Source: a virus
Virus record (IMG/VR): IMGVR_UViG_3300020595_000152
Span: 1 to 27,977 of that record
Reading direction: 5' to 3' (one strand)
DNA: 27,977 bases
The translations under genes and the position numbers were made by a program. The notes under the pieces are model-generated. The model had not been told where the DNA came from. It worked only from the letters and a program-made list of their open reading frames with translations, and made no database searches. Below are positions 6,887 to 17,000 of the stretch, in pieces (positions within the stretch are counted from its first letter, which is position 1; every line of letters starts with the position of its first letter).

Positions 6887-7696
6887 ATGGCTAATACAAT
6901 CGACCAAGCTTTTATTAAGCAGTTCGAAACTGAAGTCCACATGGCGTATCAACGCATGGGTTCTAAGCTTCGCAACACAGTACGTTCAACAAATGTATCT
7001 GCATCAGTGGCAAGATTCCAGAAAATCGGAACAGGCACAGCGTCAACCAAAGCGCGTAACGGAGATGTTACAGCGATGGAACTAGCGCACACTAACGTAG
7101 AAGTCACAATGGCTGACTACTACGCAGCGGAATACATTGATAAGTTGGACGAATTAAAGATCAACATCAATGAGCGTCAAGTTGTAGCTCAATCTGCTGC
7201 TGCTGCATTAGGCCGCAAAACAGATGAGTTAATTACAGCAGCTATGGATGCTGGTGCAAACTCAACGCAAATCGCTGACACAGCAGGTGCATTAGTTAAA
7301 GGTGACCTACTAACATTGTTTGAAACAATGGGTACAGCTGACATTCCAGAAGACGGACAGCGTTATATTGCTATGTCTCCAGCTGGATACACTGACTTGT
7401 TCAACATCAACGAGTTCGCATCAAGTGACTATGTTGGGCCACAAAGCCTACCATTTGCTGGTGGTATGACAATGAAAGAGTTCTTAGGATTTAAGATCTT
7501 CTCAACGTCTGCTGTAGCTGGTGGTAAGAACTTTGCTTACCATACATCATCAGTTGGTATCGGTATTAACTCTGATGTTCAAACAGAGCTTAACTATGTA
7601 CCGCAAAAGGTTGCACACCTAGCAACATCAATGATGTCAATGGGTTCAGTAGTAATCGACAACAATGGCGTTTACGAAGTTCTTGACAACAACTAA
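6887..7696 (+). CDS. Major capsid protein
   Basis: This 269-residue protein is preceded by AGGAAAG and a 78-nt leader, and followed by the best terminator of the window. The start MANTIDQAFIKQFETEVHMA, the YYAAEYIDKLDELK segment (residues about 77-90, E-loop/P-domain region), KTDELITAAMDAGA (spine helix) and the FLGFKIFSTSAV stretch near the C-terminus are typical of the short HK97-fold coat proteins of marine podophages. The codon choice is more GC-rich and regular than in its neighbours, consistent with very high expression. Position after the scaffold supports the call. Confidence 0.93.
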   Translation: MANTIDQAFIKQFETEVHMAYQRMGSKLRNTVRSTNVSASVARFQKIGTGTASTKARNGDVTAMELAHTNVEVTMADYYAAEYIDKLDELKININERQVVAQSAAAALGRKTDELITAAMDAGANSTQIADTAGALVKGDLLTLFETMGTADIPEDGQRYIAMSPAGYTDLFNINEFASSDYVGPQSLPFAGGMTMKEFLGFKIFSTSAVAGGKNFAYHTSSVGIGINSDVQTELNYVPQKVAHLATSMMSMGSVVIDNNGVYEVLDNN

Positions 7697-7702
7697 TATT
7701 TT

Positions 7703-7723
7703 AGGGGGCTTCGGCCCCCTTTA
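7703..7723 (+). terminator. Rho-independent terminator after the capsid gene
   Basis: AGGGGGC, loop TTCG, GCCCCCT (7703-7720), then TTT. A 7-bp GC stem with a UUCG tetraloop sits 7 nt after the capsid stop. The T-run is short, so partial termination is likely; this would lower expression of the tail genes relative to coat protein. Confidence 0.85.
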
Positions 7724-7746
7724 ACTCCAATATATAGGTTGAAGAA

Positions 7747-8325
7747 ATGCCAGCAAATACACCAATAAAAGTATGTTCACGCGCTTCCGTCCTTATGGGC
7801 GGTTCTCCTATTTCATCCTTTGATGAAGGTACAGCCGAGGCTGATGTAGTTGACGCAATGTACGAAGACATAGCAAGAGCAGCGTTAACAAGTACACGCT
7901 GGAGATTTGCAACTAACCAACAAGTATTAAATAGATTAGCTGCTGCGCCTACAAGTAGATATGATGCTGCATACCAAATGCCATCAGATCTTCTTATGCT
8001 TAGTGCAGTAACAGTTAACGATGATCCAATTATATATGACACATATGGCGATAAGATATACTGCGATACATCAACCAATGAAGTTGTTGTAGCAGATTAC
8101 ATATACCGCGCTACTGAGGCCACATGGCCTTCATACTTTACACTTGCTGTAGAGTTTCAAGTGGCTGCAATGCTGTCAATATCTATAGCTAGGGATGCTT
8201 CTTTAGGTAGTATGATGGATCAACAAGCTGAAAGACAGATGATAAAAGCTAGACGACTTGACTCGCAGCAGCAAACAACGCGCAAGTTAATGACATCAAG
8301 GTTTATAGCACAAAGGCGTAGCTAA
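7747..8325 (+). CDS. Tail tubular protein A (T7 gp11-like adaptor)
   Basis: This 192-residue protein has the gp11 family layout: an N-terminal 'INVCSRASVLMGGSPISSF'-like helix, DVVDAMYEDIARAALTSTRW, a central YQMPSDLLMLSAV segment, then the long C-terminal helix containing AMLSISIARD and AERQMIKARRLDSQQ. Such proteins form a dodecameric ring under the portal and connect it to the nozzle. The gene is separated from the coat gene by the terminator, and its TAA overlaps the next ATG. Confidence 0.93.
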   Translation: MPANTPIKVCSRASVLMGGSPISSFDEGTAEADVVDAMYEDIARAALTSTRWRFATNQQVLNRLAAAPTSRYDAAYQMPSDLLMLSAVTVNDDPIIYDTYGDKIYCDTSTNEVVVADYIYRATEATWPSYFTLAVEFQVAAMLSISIARDASLGSMMDQQAERQMIKARRLDSQQQTTRKLMTSRFIAQRRS

Positions 8326-10514
8326 TGCAGAAGGTAAGAATCCCACAGAATAGCTTTCAGTACGGAGAAATAAGTGACAATACTGTAATGAGGACTGATA
8401 GTCCTATCTATGCTGCGTCTGCACAAAGCCTAGAAAATATGATTGTATTGCCAGAAGGTGCTGTAAAGAAACGACATGGTGCTAAGTTTCATTACAAAAA
8501 TACACAAACCAATAAGGAGTTGTACTTAGCTCCATTTATATTTGACGATAACGAAGAGTATATAATTGGTATTGGTGAAGCATACATACTGTGCTGGAGA
8601 ATTACTGCTAATAATAATTTAAGTTTAGTAGCTACGATTACACAAGACACACAAAGCAATGTGCTGCCGTTTGATAAAGACTACATACATCAATACAATA
8701 CTGCGCAATATGGTGACGTTATGTTTATATGTCACCCATTGTTTGCGCCACGTATGCTTACAAGAACAAGCCTTACAACATTTGAGGTTAGTGTATTTAG
8801 TTTCGATACAAGCTATGACAATAAAGATACATATCAACCATACAGTGTGTTTCATAGCACTAACCAAACATTAACAGTAAGTTCATATACTGAAGGTAGC
8901 GGTAGAACATTAACCGCTAGCTCCGCTTACTTTGATACAACAGGAAAACATAACAATGTTGTATTGAGATATGGTGGTAATGAAATAAGAATAGATTCAG
9001 TAACATCATCAACGATTGCTACTGGTACTGTAATAAGAGAATTATCTACTAGGCTTACAGTCTCTAACCCATTGCGCACTAGAGATGGGTCAAATGTTAT
9101 TGAGGTTACGCATATAGGTCATGGGTTAACAGGTGGTGCTACTATTGTAGTTGCAGATGCTGTAGCTGTTGGTGGTATTAATGCAAGTAATATCAATGGA
9201 ACTAAATCAATATTATCAATTATAGACGAAAATACATACAGTATTGTTTCTAGCACTACCGCAAATGCTTCTGAAGATGGTGGTGGTTTTGTTAAAATAA
9301 GCTCGAACGCAACGACTACAATATGGGACGAGCAATCTTTCTCTGCATTACGTGGGTATCCAGCTGCTGTTACATTCCATGAAAATAGGCTATGTTTTGC
9401 TGGCACAATAGCTGAACCTGATACAATATTTATGAGTCAGCTAGGTGAGTTCTTTAACTACGATGTTGGCGAAGGTGCTGATACTGACGCTATAAACTTG
9501 GTTGCGGCTACAGGTGATGTAAATGAAATAAGATATATGAGGTCAAATCGTGACCTACAGATCTTTACGCTATCAGATGAGTTATATGTACCAACATATC
9601 TTAACCAAGCTATTACACCTACAAATGCACAGATAAGAAAGCAAACACCATTTGGTACTGAGTTTGTATTACCTACGTCTATTGATGGTGCTACTATATT
9701 TGTTGAGCGTGGTGGTAGAGCAGTACGCGAATACATATACTCTGATGCAGAAGATGCTTACATATCTACAGGTGTATCTACAGTTGCAAGTCATACAATA
9801 GTTAACCCAGTTGATATAGCAGTAGTGCATTCTGGATTTAAAACTCAAGAATCTTATGCAGCTTTAGTTATGGGCAATGGTGACATGGCATTGTTTAGTT
9901 CTAACAGGGCGGAAAAACGTGCAGCTTGGACAAGAGTTACAACGCAAGGCGACTTCTTAGCAACTGCGTCTGTAGGTGATAGGTTATTTTATTATGCAAA
10001 AGATATAAATAATAACTATGTATTGTCAGAGTTTGTAGACGACATAGGCTTAGATAACTATTTATACGTTGCGTATGGTAGTGGCACAGTAGATGTAAGT
10101 AGTTTGTATTCTAGCGGTACAGTAGATGTTATTGGTTACGATGGTACAGATAAGGTTTACTTAGGCGAGTTTACTGTAAGCGGTGGTAATATTACTATGA
10201 CAGCGCACAGTAGCTATACACATTTCTATGTAGGTAAAAAGTTTACATCTAAAGTAATTACTAATCCTGTAGATACTGTGGCTGCAAATGGGCCAGTTAC
10301 AGGCGATGTAAGGGGTATAAGTACAGTTGTACTTAATATGAAAGACTCTACATCTGTTAAAGTAAATAATAGGACTATCAATAATATTACTGGATTTACA
10401 GGCAATAAAGAGGTTAGGCTTTTAGGATATGGTAGAAACCCACAAGTTACTATCGAGCAAGTTGATCCCATGCCATTACAAATTAATGGTTTAATATCGG
10501 AGTTGATTACATAA
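8325..10514 (+). CDS. Tail tubular protein B (T7 gp12-like nozzle)
   Basis: This 729-residue protein begins RIPQNSFQYGEISDNTVMRT and continues to ENMIVLPEGAVKKRHGAKF, the hallmark start of gp12-like nozzle proteins. The interior has the family's TIWDEQSFSALRGYPAAVTFHENRL segment, the DAINLVAATGDVNEIRYM block and a later FVERGGRAVREYIY block. Six copies of the gp12 family form the lower tail tube through which DNA is released and to which fibres attach. The length is close to T7 gp12 (794). It is coupled to its neighbours on both sides by TAATG. Confidence 0.95.
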   Translation: MQKVRIPQNSFQYGEISDNTVMRTDSPIYAASAQSLENMIVLPEGAVKKRHGAKFHYKNTQTNKELYLAPFIFDDNEEYIIGIGEAYILCWRITANNNLSLVATITQDTQSNVLPFDKDYIHQYNTAQYGDVMFICHPLFAPRMLTRTSLTTFEVSVFSFDTSYDNKDTYQPYSVFHSTNQTLTVSSYTEGSGRTLTASSAYFDTTGKHNNVVLRYGGNEIRIDSVTSSTIATGTVIRELSTRLTVSNPLRTRDGSNVIEVTHIGHGLTGGATIVVADAVAVGGINASNINGTKSILSIIDENTYSIVSSTTANASEDGGGFVKISSNATTTIWDEQSFSALRGYPAAVTFHENRLCFAGTIAEPDTIFMSQLGEFFNYDVGEGADTDAINLVAATGDVNEIRYMRSNRDLQIFTLSDELYVPTYLNQAITPTNAQIRKQTPFGTEFVLPTSIDGATIFVERGGRAVREYIYSDAEDAYISTGVSTVASHTIVNPVDIAVVHSGFKTQESYAALVMGNGDMALFSSNRAEKRAAWTRVTTQGDFLATASVGDRLFYYAKDINNNYVLSEFVDDIGLDNYLYVAYGSGTVDVSSLYSSGTVDVIGYDGTDKVYLGEFTVSGGNITMTAHSSYTHFYVGKKFTSKVITNPVDTVAANGPVTGDVRGISTVVLNMKDSTSVKVNNRTINNITGFTGNKEVRLLGYGRNPQVTIEQVDPMPLQINGLISELIT

Positions 10515-10957
10515 TGGCTTTTTTTCAATTACTTAGCGCTGGAATATCAGCATATGCCTCAATACAGGCAGGTAAGGCTAAAGAAGATGCAGCTAGAATG
10601 GATGCATTTAACACTGAGACTGAACGTGAACAGGGTGAAGTGTTAGCACTGCAACAAGCAGCGCAACGCAGATACGAGTACGATATTGCAACAAAAACAA
10701 ATGTAGCAATGTTTGCAGCCAGTGGTCGTGACATAGGATCAGATAGATCAGTTGAAGCATTCTTAGAAAAACAAAAAGAAATAGCCGCTGAAGATCTAAG
10801 CAGATTATCACAACAAAGAAACATGGAGGCTAGCGCAAGAACTAGAGAGGCTATGGCTCTACGCCGCGCTGGTAAAAATGCTAAACGTGCTTCTTTGCTA
10901 CAGGCCGCTGGAACTGTGGCGCAAGGTATACACGATTATCAAAAAACTAAAACATAG
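10514..10957 (+). CDS. Internal virion protein (T7 gp14-like)
   Basis: The 147-residue product starts with a hydrophobic FFQLLSAGISAYASIQAGK segment followed by long Ala/Gln/Glu/Arg-rich helices, with AASGRDIGSDRSVEAFLEKQ near residues 70-90. This matches the small internal virion/ejection protein of podophages (T7 gp14, about 196 aa), which in T7 is proposed to insert into the outer membrane during ejection. The glycine-poor helical C-terminus ends HDYQKTKT. The order gp12-like, gp14-like, then two giant ejection proteins is as in T7. Confidence 0.85.
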   Translation: MAFFQLLSAGISAYASIQAGKAKEDAARMDAFNTETEREQGEVLALQQAAQRRYEYDIATKTNVAMFAASGRDIGSDRSVEAFLEKQKEIAAEDLSRLSQQRNMEASARTREAMALRRAGKNAKRASLLQAAGTVAQGIHDYQKTKT

Positions 10958-10966
10958 GAATAAAAC

Positions 10967-13900
10967 ATGGCTGTTATAAGACAACAAACACAAGTTTTTA
11001 ATAAGCCAGTTGGCGTGCGCAGAATAAACACAGGCGAAGCTGAGTTGTGGGAACAAGTAGCCGCACAAGCAAATGAGTTTAGCAATCGTGCTTTTAAAAG
11101 TGCAGCTGTAGAAGCAAATAAAATTGGTGCGGAAAAAGCTATGTCATTGTCTTCTAGTGACATTGTTGCGTTAGACCCAAAAACAAATCAACCAAAAGTA
11201 TATCAACCACCAGAAGAATATGGACAAATTGCAGCAAGTTCATTTCAAGAAATAATTAATGCACGCTTTGAAGAATCTGTTGACAAAGAGTTAGCTGCGC
11301 AAGGCGCACACTATGCAAAATTTGCAAGAAATGCAGACCATTATAATGAATTAATTAGTAGTCATGTTGCTAGCATGATTAACGCAGATGGAGAAGATAC
11401 TTACTTTAGTCGTTATATAAATGAGTCTGGTACAGCTTATGCGTCTAAAACATATACTTCTATGAAAGCAGAAGAAATAGAAAATAGTAGAAAATCTATT
11501 TTGTTAAATGATCTTACTGTTGGCTATAATCATATGGCTTCAATTAAAGAAGCTGTAACAAGCGGTACAACTTCACATCTTGATGTGTTAGAAAATTTAG
11601 ATATAGAAAGAGCGCGTAGCGAAAGATTAAAAAATACTGGCGGTCTTACATTTCCACAATACACACAAAGAATGGAGAAAATAGACAGCTTACAATTGTT
11701 ATCAGCGCACACATCTTTAGCACAACAATACGCAGAGTTTGATAGCGTGCAACAAAAAGAATTTCTTAGCTTATTAAGTAAACCAGAAACTATACAAAAT
11801 TTTGAATTAAGACAATTAACTATAGATGCACTGTTAGATACTAAACCAGAAACATTAGCTAATGCATTAGAAAATTCTAGCGTTAGAACAGAAGAATATA
11901 TAGAAACTGCAAAAGATAATTATACAACATTATTAATTCCAAAATTAAGTTCAGTAACAACAGTTGAGCAAATAAATGAATTAGTAAAAGGTGTACCTGT
12001 TGATACAAGGGCTGCAGTTAAAGAAGGTTTATTAACACATTATATATCTATGAAAATAGATTTTGCTTCAGATGATGAAGAAAAGATAAACAACCTTCAA
12101 CTTGAATTAAATAAACCAAATCCAGATGTAGTTAGTTTAACTGCATTGCTTGACCAACATCAAATACAAAGAAACGAACTATTTGAAAATACAGGCGAGT
12201 TAGCACAATTTATTATAGATATGGATGTTAAAGGTAGGGGTGATTTAGTAAAATATTTAACAACTAAAGCTACATTTATAAGAACAAGAGATTCTTTAGT
12301 TATAGATAAAGTAGAAAAACAAATACAAAATAATTTAAGAAACATGGCTACATCACAAGACCCTGTAAATGATTATACTAAATTTCAAAAAGCAATATTA
12401 AATGGTAAATTTAAAGATCAACAATCAAAGCTAGATTCTTTAGGTACTATATTTGGTCATACTATGAATAGGTTAGCAAGGCAAAGAGGTGTGTCTTATA
12501 ATGAATTAATAAAAATTAAAGGTATGCTTGAAAATCCAACTCTACACGATGAGGCTGCATTATCTGATGATGGTAAATATGTACTTACAGCTTACAGAAA
12601 TGCATTTGATGACATACCAACAGTGGTAAATAGATCCATACAAGCAAGACTAAATGATATAAAACGTGAAATTGATACAAATTTAACCAATAAAAGATTA
12701 AACATTATTGGTATTACAATGGAAGGCCAAGGCCAAGTACCAGAAGACGATCTTAAATTTTATCAAGATCAAGTTTATGGTGAAAATTTATTAATAAATT
12801 CTAGTAATATAAAAATGTATGAAGAGTTATTTCAAGAGCTTGGTAATAATAATATGTTTCCAGCTGTAAAAACTTATTTTGAAAATGTAGTAAACTCACA
12901 AAATGAAGATGATATAAATACAGCAGCAGGTTTGTGGTCACAATATACAAATGCACAAACAACATCTGCTGGAACACCATATGTAGGTGATAGATTAAAG
13001 AATAAAATTAGCAAAGGTGCTTACAACAAATTAGCAGCTGCCCATTATACAGCAAAAAAAGAAGGCATACTTCCTTCTACAGCAATGTTTGAACTTAATG
13101 CGTATGAAGGAAATGTTGAGCAAGATATATTAATTGATTTGTCAAAAGATAATAAAAAATACAAAAACTTAATTCGTTATTTTGATGATAAAAATATGAG
13201 TGCAAATTACAAAGCGCAAATAATAGCTGGTTTAAAAATGGCTAAAGCTAGAGGAAACATTATAACAGATGAATATGTTAATGAATATATACAAGATTAT
13301 ACAAAAGACATAAGCGCAAAAGCAGATTCTAATGTTATTGCACCAACTATAGATGGAGCAGTTGAGTATGCTATATCTTCACATATAAGCAAAACTGACT
13401 TTTTAGAATCAGTTGGCAATCTTACAGATGCTTTAATTGCTAGTAATCCAGACAGCCCATTGCTAGGAGAAACGACAACTTTTGATCAAGTCAAACAAGG
13501 ATTTAGAGATATACTTGGTATGAATGCTGGTTTGTTAGTTGGCACAGTTTTGGAGTCAATGGGATTTCAAGAAGGTTCTTATGATGCATCTGCAAATTTA
13601 TATAACCAAGAAAGAGTTAGGCAAGGCTATGATACTTTAATTGCGTCTATTGTTTGGAAACCTGACACAGTTTCTTTTGCAAATGGACAACCTAAATATA
13701 TAGCAGGTTTTATAAATGATTTTGATAGATGGGAAGAAATACCTATAAACGGAGAGCAATACACTTTAATTCCGTCAGATGAAGAAGGAAAAGCTAAAGA
13801 TAGATTTGTTACATATCAACAACATGGTAGCGCATTAATGAGTCCTGATTTATCTGTAAGGTCAAAATCTTTTATTGAAGTTTTAGCATCGCGTGAATTT

Positions 13901-14026
13901 TTTAAAAGCTATGAACAGCTTAAACTTCTTGATGAATATCCACAACTTTTGCAGGTTTACACAGAAGAGCAAATTAAAGAAATATTTGATGCAAGAAAAG
14001 AATTATCTTATGGGGACAATAACTGA
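10967..14026 (+). CDS. Internal virion/ejection protein (T7 gp15-like, 1019 aa)
   Basis: A very long, soluble, predominantly helical protein in the position of T7 gp15 (747 aa), preceded by AGGA. The start VIRQQTQVFNKPVGVRRINT resembles the N-termini of gp15-type internal core proteins; the next 200 residues are amphipathic helices (FSNRAFKSAAVEANKIGAEK). I see no catalytic motif. It presumably stacks in the internal core and is ejected to help form the trans-envelope channel. It is visibly more AT-rich than the head genes (many AAA, AAT, TTA codons). The stop overlaps the next ATG (TGATG). Confidence 0.8.
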   Translation: MAVIRQQTQVFNKPVGVRRINTGEAELWEQVAAQANEFSNRAFKSAAVEANKIGAEKAMSLSSSDIVALDPKTNQPKVYQPPEEYGQIAASSFQEIINARFEESVDKELAAQGAHYAKFARNADHYNELISSHVASMINADGEDTYFSRYINESGTAYASKTYTSMKAEEIENSRKSILLNDLTVGYNHMASIKEAVTSGTTSHLDVLENLDIERARSERLKNTGGLTFPQYTQRMEKIDSLQLLSAHTSLAQQYAEFDSVQQKEFLSLLSKPETIQNFELRQLTIDALLDTKPETLANALENSSVRTEEYIETAKDNYTTLLIPKLSSVTTVEQINELVKGVPVDTRAAVKEGLLTHYISMKIDFASDDEEKINNLQLELNKPNPDVVSLTALLDQHQIQRNELFENTGELAQFIIDMDVKGRGDLVKYLTTKATFIRTRDSLVIDKVEKQIQNNLRNMATSQDPVNDYTKFQKAILNGKFKDQQSKLDSLGTIFGHTMNRLARQRGVSYNELIKIKGMLENPTLHDEAALSDDGKYVLTAYRNAFDDIPTVVNRSIQARLNDIKREIDTNLTNKRLNIIGITMEGQGQVPEDDLKFYQDQVYGENLLINSSNIKMYEELFQELGNNNMFPAVKTYFENVVNSQNEDDINTAAGLWSQYTNAQTTSAGTPYVGDRLKNKISKGAYNKLAAAHYTAKKEGILPSTAMFELNAYEGNVEQDILIDLSKDNKKYKNLIRYFDDKNMSANYKAQIIAGLKMAKARGNIITDEYVNEYIQDYTKDISAKADSNVIAPTIDGAVEYAISSHISKTDFLESVGNLTDALIASNPDSPLLGETTTFDQVKQGFRDILGMNAGLLVGTVLESMGFQEGSYDASANLYNQERVRQGYDTLIASIVWKPDTVSFANGQPKYIAGFINDFDRWEEIPINGEQYTLIPSDEEGKAKDRFVTYQQHGSALMSPDLSVRSKSFIEVLASREFFKSYEQLKLLDEYPQLLQVYTEEQIKEIFDARKELSYGDNN

Positions 14027-17000
14027 TGGCAGATATAGAAATTCCATTAGCACCAGTATATTCTCAGACTCAAGGTAAACCAAGAGACATAACAAAAACA
14101 AGTTATGGGCAAGCATTTAACGCACAATCACGTAGACTTTTTTCTGCGCCTTTACAGCAATTAAAATTTTACACAAGTGATACACCTTACGATCCAGATT
14201 CAAATGATAGAATTGAAACATATATTGAAAATAACGATCTTTATTCACAAGACGCACAATATTTAAGAGCGTATGGAATAGGCAGCGAAGAAAACTTTTT
14301 GTCAGCATTAGATTATATTAGCAGAAAAAATAGAGATAAAGAATCTATGAACAATGCTTCTACTTTAACTGCATTTGTAAGTGATCCATTGCTACCAGTT
14401 ACAATAGCTACACCATATGTTGCTGTAAATTTATCAAGAGCAACAGGATATGCTTTATATAAAGGTGGCCTTAAAGGTAGCTTAAAGCAAGTTGCTAGAG
14501 CAAATGCACTGCTAACAGGCAAAAGGTATACAGGTAAAGAGCTATCAAAAATAGCTGCATTAGATGCTGCGGTAACAAGTGGTGCATATAATATAACAAC
14601 AGCATTTACAGATATAGGCGTAAACCCTGATGAAGTAGATGATATTATGTTTGCTGCTTCTCTTAGCACTATGGCTGATACAGCAATCTCAAGTGCATTT
14701 GGCTATGGTCTTGGAAAATATATTGAACGTCCACGAAATGGAAAAGTAAGAGTTAGAAATTATAGTACAAAATATAAACAATTTTTAAATAGTGTAAATT
14801 CAAGGCCAACAAAAGATGGAACTCCATTATCATACACTGGAAAATGGTTTAATGAATCTTGGTTTGGAAAAATGATACCAAGCCCACTAAAAGCAACTGT
14901 TACAGATAAAGATATACCAGATAAATATACTGAAGAAATGTTATTACTTGGTGGTTCTAATGGATTACCATTAGTTGCAAATCAAATGGGTAAAAGTGTT
15001 GGTAATTCTGTGTTTATAAATGCTGGTCGCAGACAAGGCGAATGGTACAAAGCTATGGAAGTAGTTGATAATGGCTATAGAGAAGTAAGCCCTAGAGGAA
15101 AACCAGAAGTTCTTAATGTAAATCTTGCAGGGCCAATTGAAAGTGTAAGAAAAAGAATTGGTATGAGTGCTTTTCCTCCGTCTGAATGGCAAAGCCATAT
15201 TGGTCAATTAATTATGGATGATGTTCCATACGACAAAGTATCTCCACAAGAAGCGCAAGCTATGCAAGCTGTAAGAGGGTATTTTGAGCCATTTGGTAAA
15301 GAGCTTGAAGAAATAGGTTTAATAAATAAACGTGATGTATTTGAAGAATCTTACAATAAAGATTTAGGTAGAGCGTTTGAGGTAATAAGCGTTACTAATA
15401 AAATAATTGATCAAAATAAAAGATGGATGTCTTCTGAAATAGATGCAATGCAAGCTATTATAGATAAGCAAAAAGTAATACAAAGATCAATTATTGCACA
15501 AGAAAGTAATAGAGGTTTAACATCTAAGCAAGTTAAATTAAAAGCTGATGTGCAAGATACAATAACAAAATACCAAGATCAGATTGATAATTTTAACAAA
15601 CAATTTGACACAATTAATAATGCTAAATCTATAGAAGAATTACAATTAGCGCATAGTAAATTAAATTTAACAAAAAAAATGGAAAAAGGTTTAGTTGATT
15701 TAAATACAGCAATTAAAGAAATAAGAGCAAAAATAGACAATGCAGCTGAAGTTATTAAATTTAATGACAAGAAAACTGCAAAAACTAAATATGATTTACC
15801 TAGAATATTTAATAGAAAAAAAATACACAAAGATAGAGATGGATTTAGAAACGCTCTTATAGAGGCATATAAAAAAGATCCTACTGTAATTAGTAAAGAT
15901 GCTAATGGTTTTTATATTATGCAAAAACTAGCAACTGATCCAGATTCATTGTATCGTAGAGCAGAAGAAACAATTGAAAACATTATGGAGGAAACAGAAG
16001 AAGATGCCATTGACGCTATTTTTACTGGTTATGGTCGCAGCGGTCCTCTTGTCTCTAGAAGACTAAGTATACCTAATAAAGATATAAAAAATTATTTAGT
16101 TACTGACGTTAAAGAACTTATGATTAACTATGGTGCAAGAGTTGCGCCAAAACTAGAATATCACAAAGCTAATTTAAATCCTGATAATGGCAAACTTATG
16201 ACATTAGAGGAAAAAATTAATAGATTACGCAATGATATGAAAAAAGATAATGTTCCTCCTAAAAAAATAAATAAGTTTATAAAAAATTATGTGCATACAT
16301 ATGATAGAGTAGTTGGAGCTGCATTAAAACGACCTGATGCTTGGGATACAAAAATAGCAGATTCGCTTAGAACAGCAACAAGCTGGACGTTTCTTGGTGG
16401 TTCTGGTGTAGCAGCATTTGGTGACGCTGCATCTATATTTATGGATCATGAGTTAAATGTGTTAGGTCGTACAGTTATAGGGTTAATGGATGATGTTAAA
16501 TGGGGCGTTGGTGCAAACGAATTAAAATTAGCTGGTGAAGCTTTAGAGTTAAAACAAGGAACTACACACTTAAGGTTAATGGAAAGTTTATCTAATAATA
16601 TGTTTAATAAAACAGTACCTGATAAATTAAACAATGCATTTTTTGTAGCAAATGGACTTGGCCCTGTAACTGTAGGTATGAAAATATTAGACAGTATAGT
16701 CCGCGGTCATACAATTATTGAGTCATCAATTAGATTAACAAAAAATCAAGCTTCAGATTTTGAAAAAGAATTTTTAGCTAGGTATAATATAACTCCAGCA
16801 ATGGCAAAACGTATAAGCAAAATGCCATATCAAAGATCTAAAGGTGGTGACTTGATACAGCCAAACACTGAAGCGTGGACTGACGTAGAGGCAGTAACTG
16901 AATTTAGAAACGCACTTAGATCGGGTGTAATGAATAGAGTTATCATGGGTGGTCCAGAAGATAAACCTATTACTATGGATGGTGTAGCATATATACCAGA

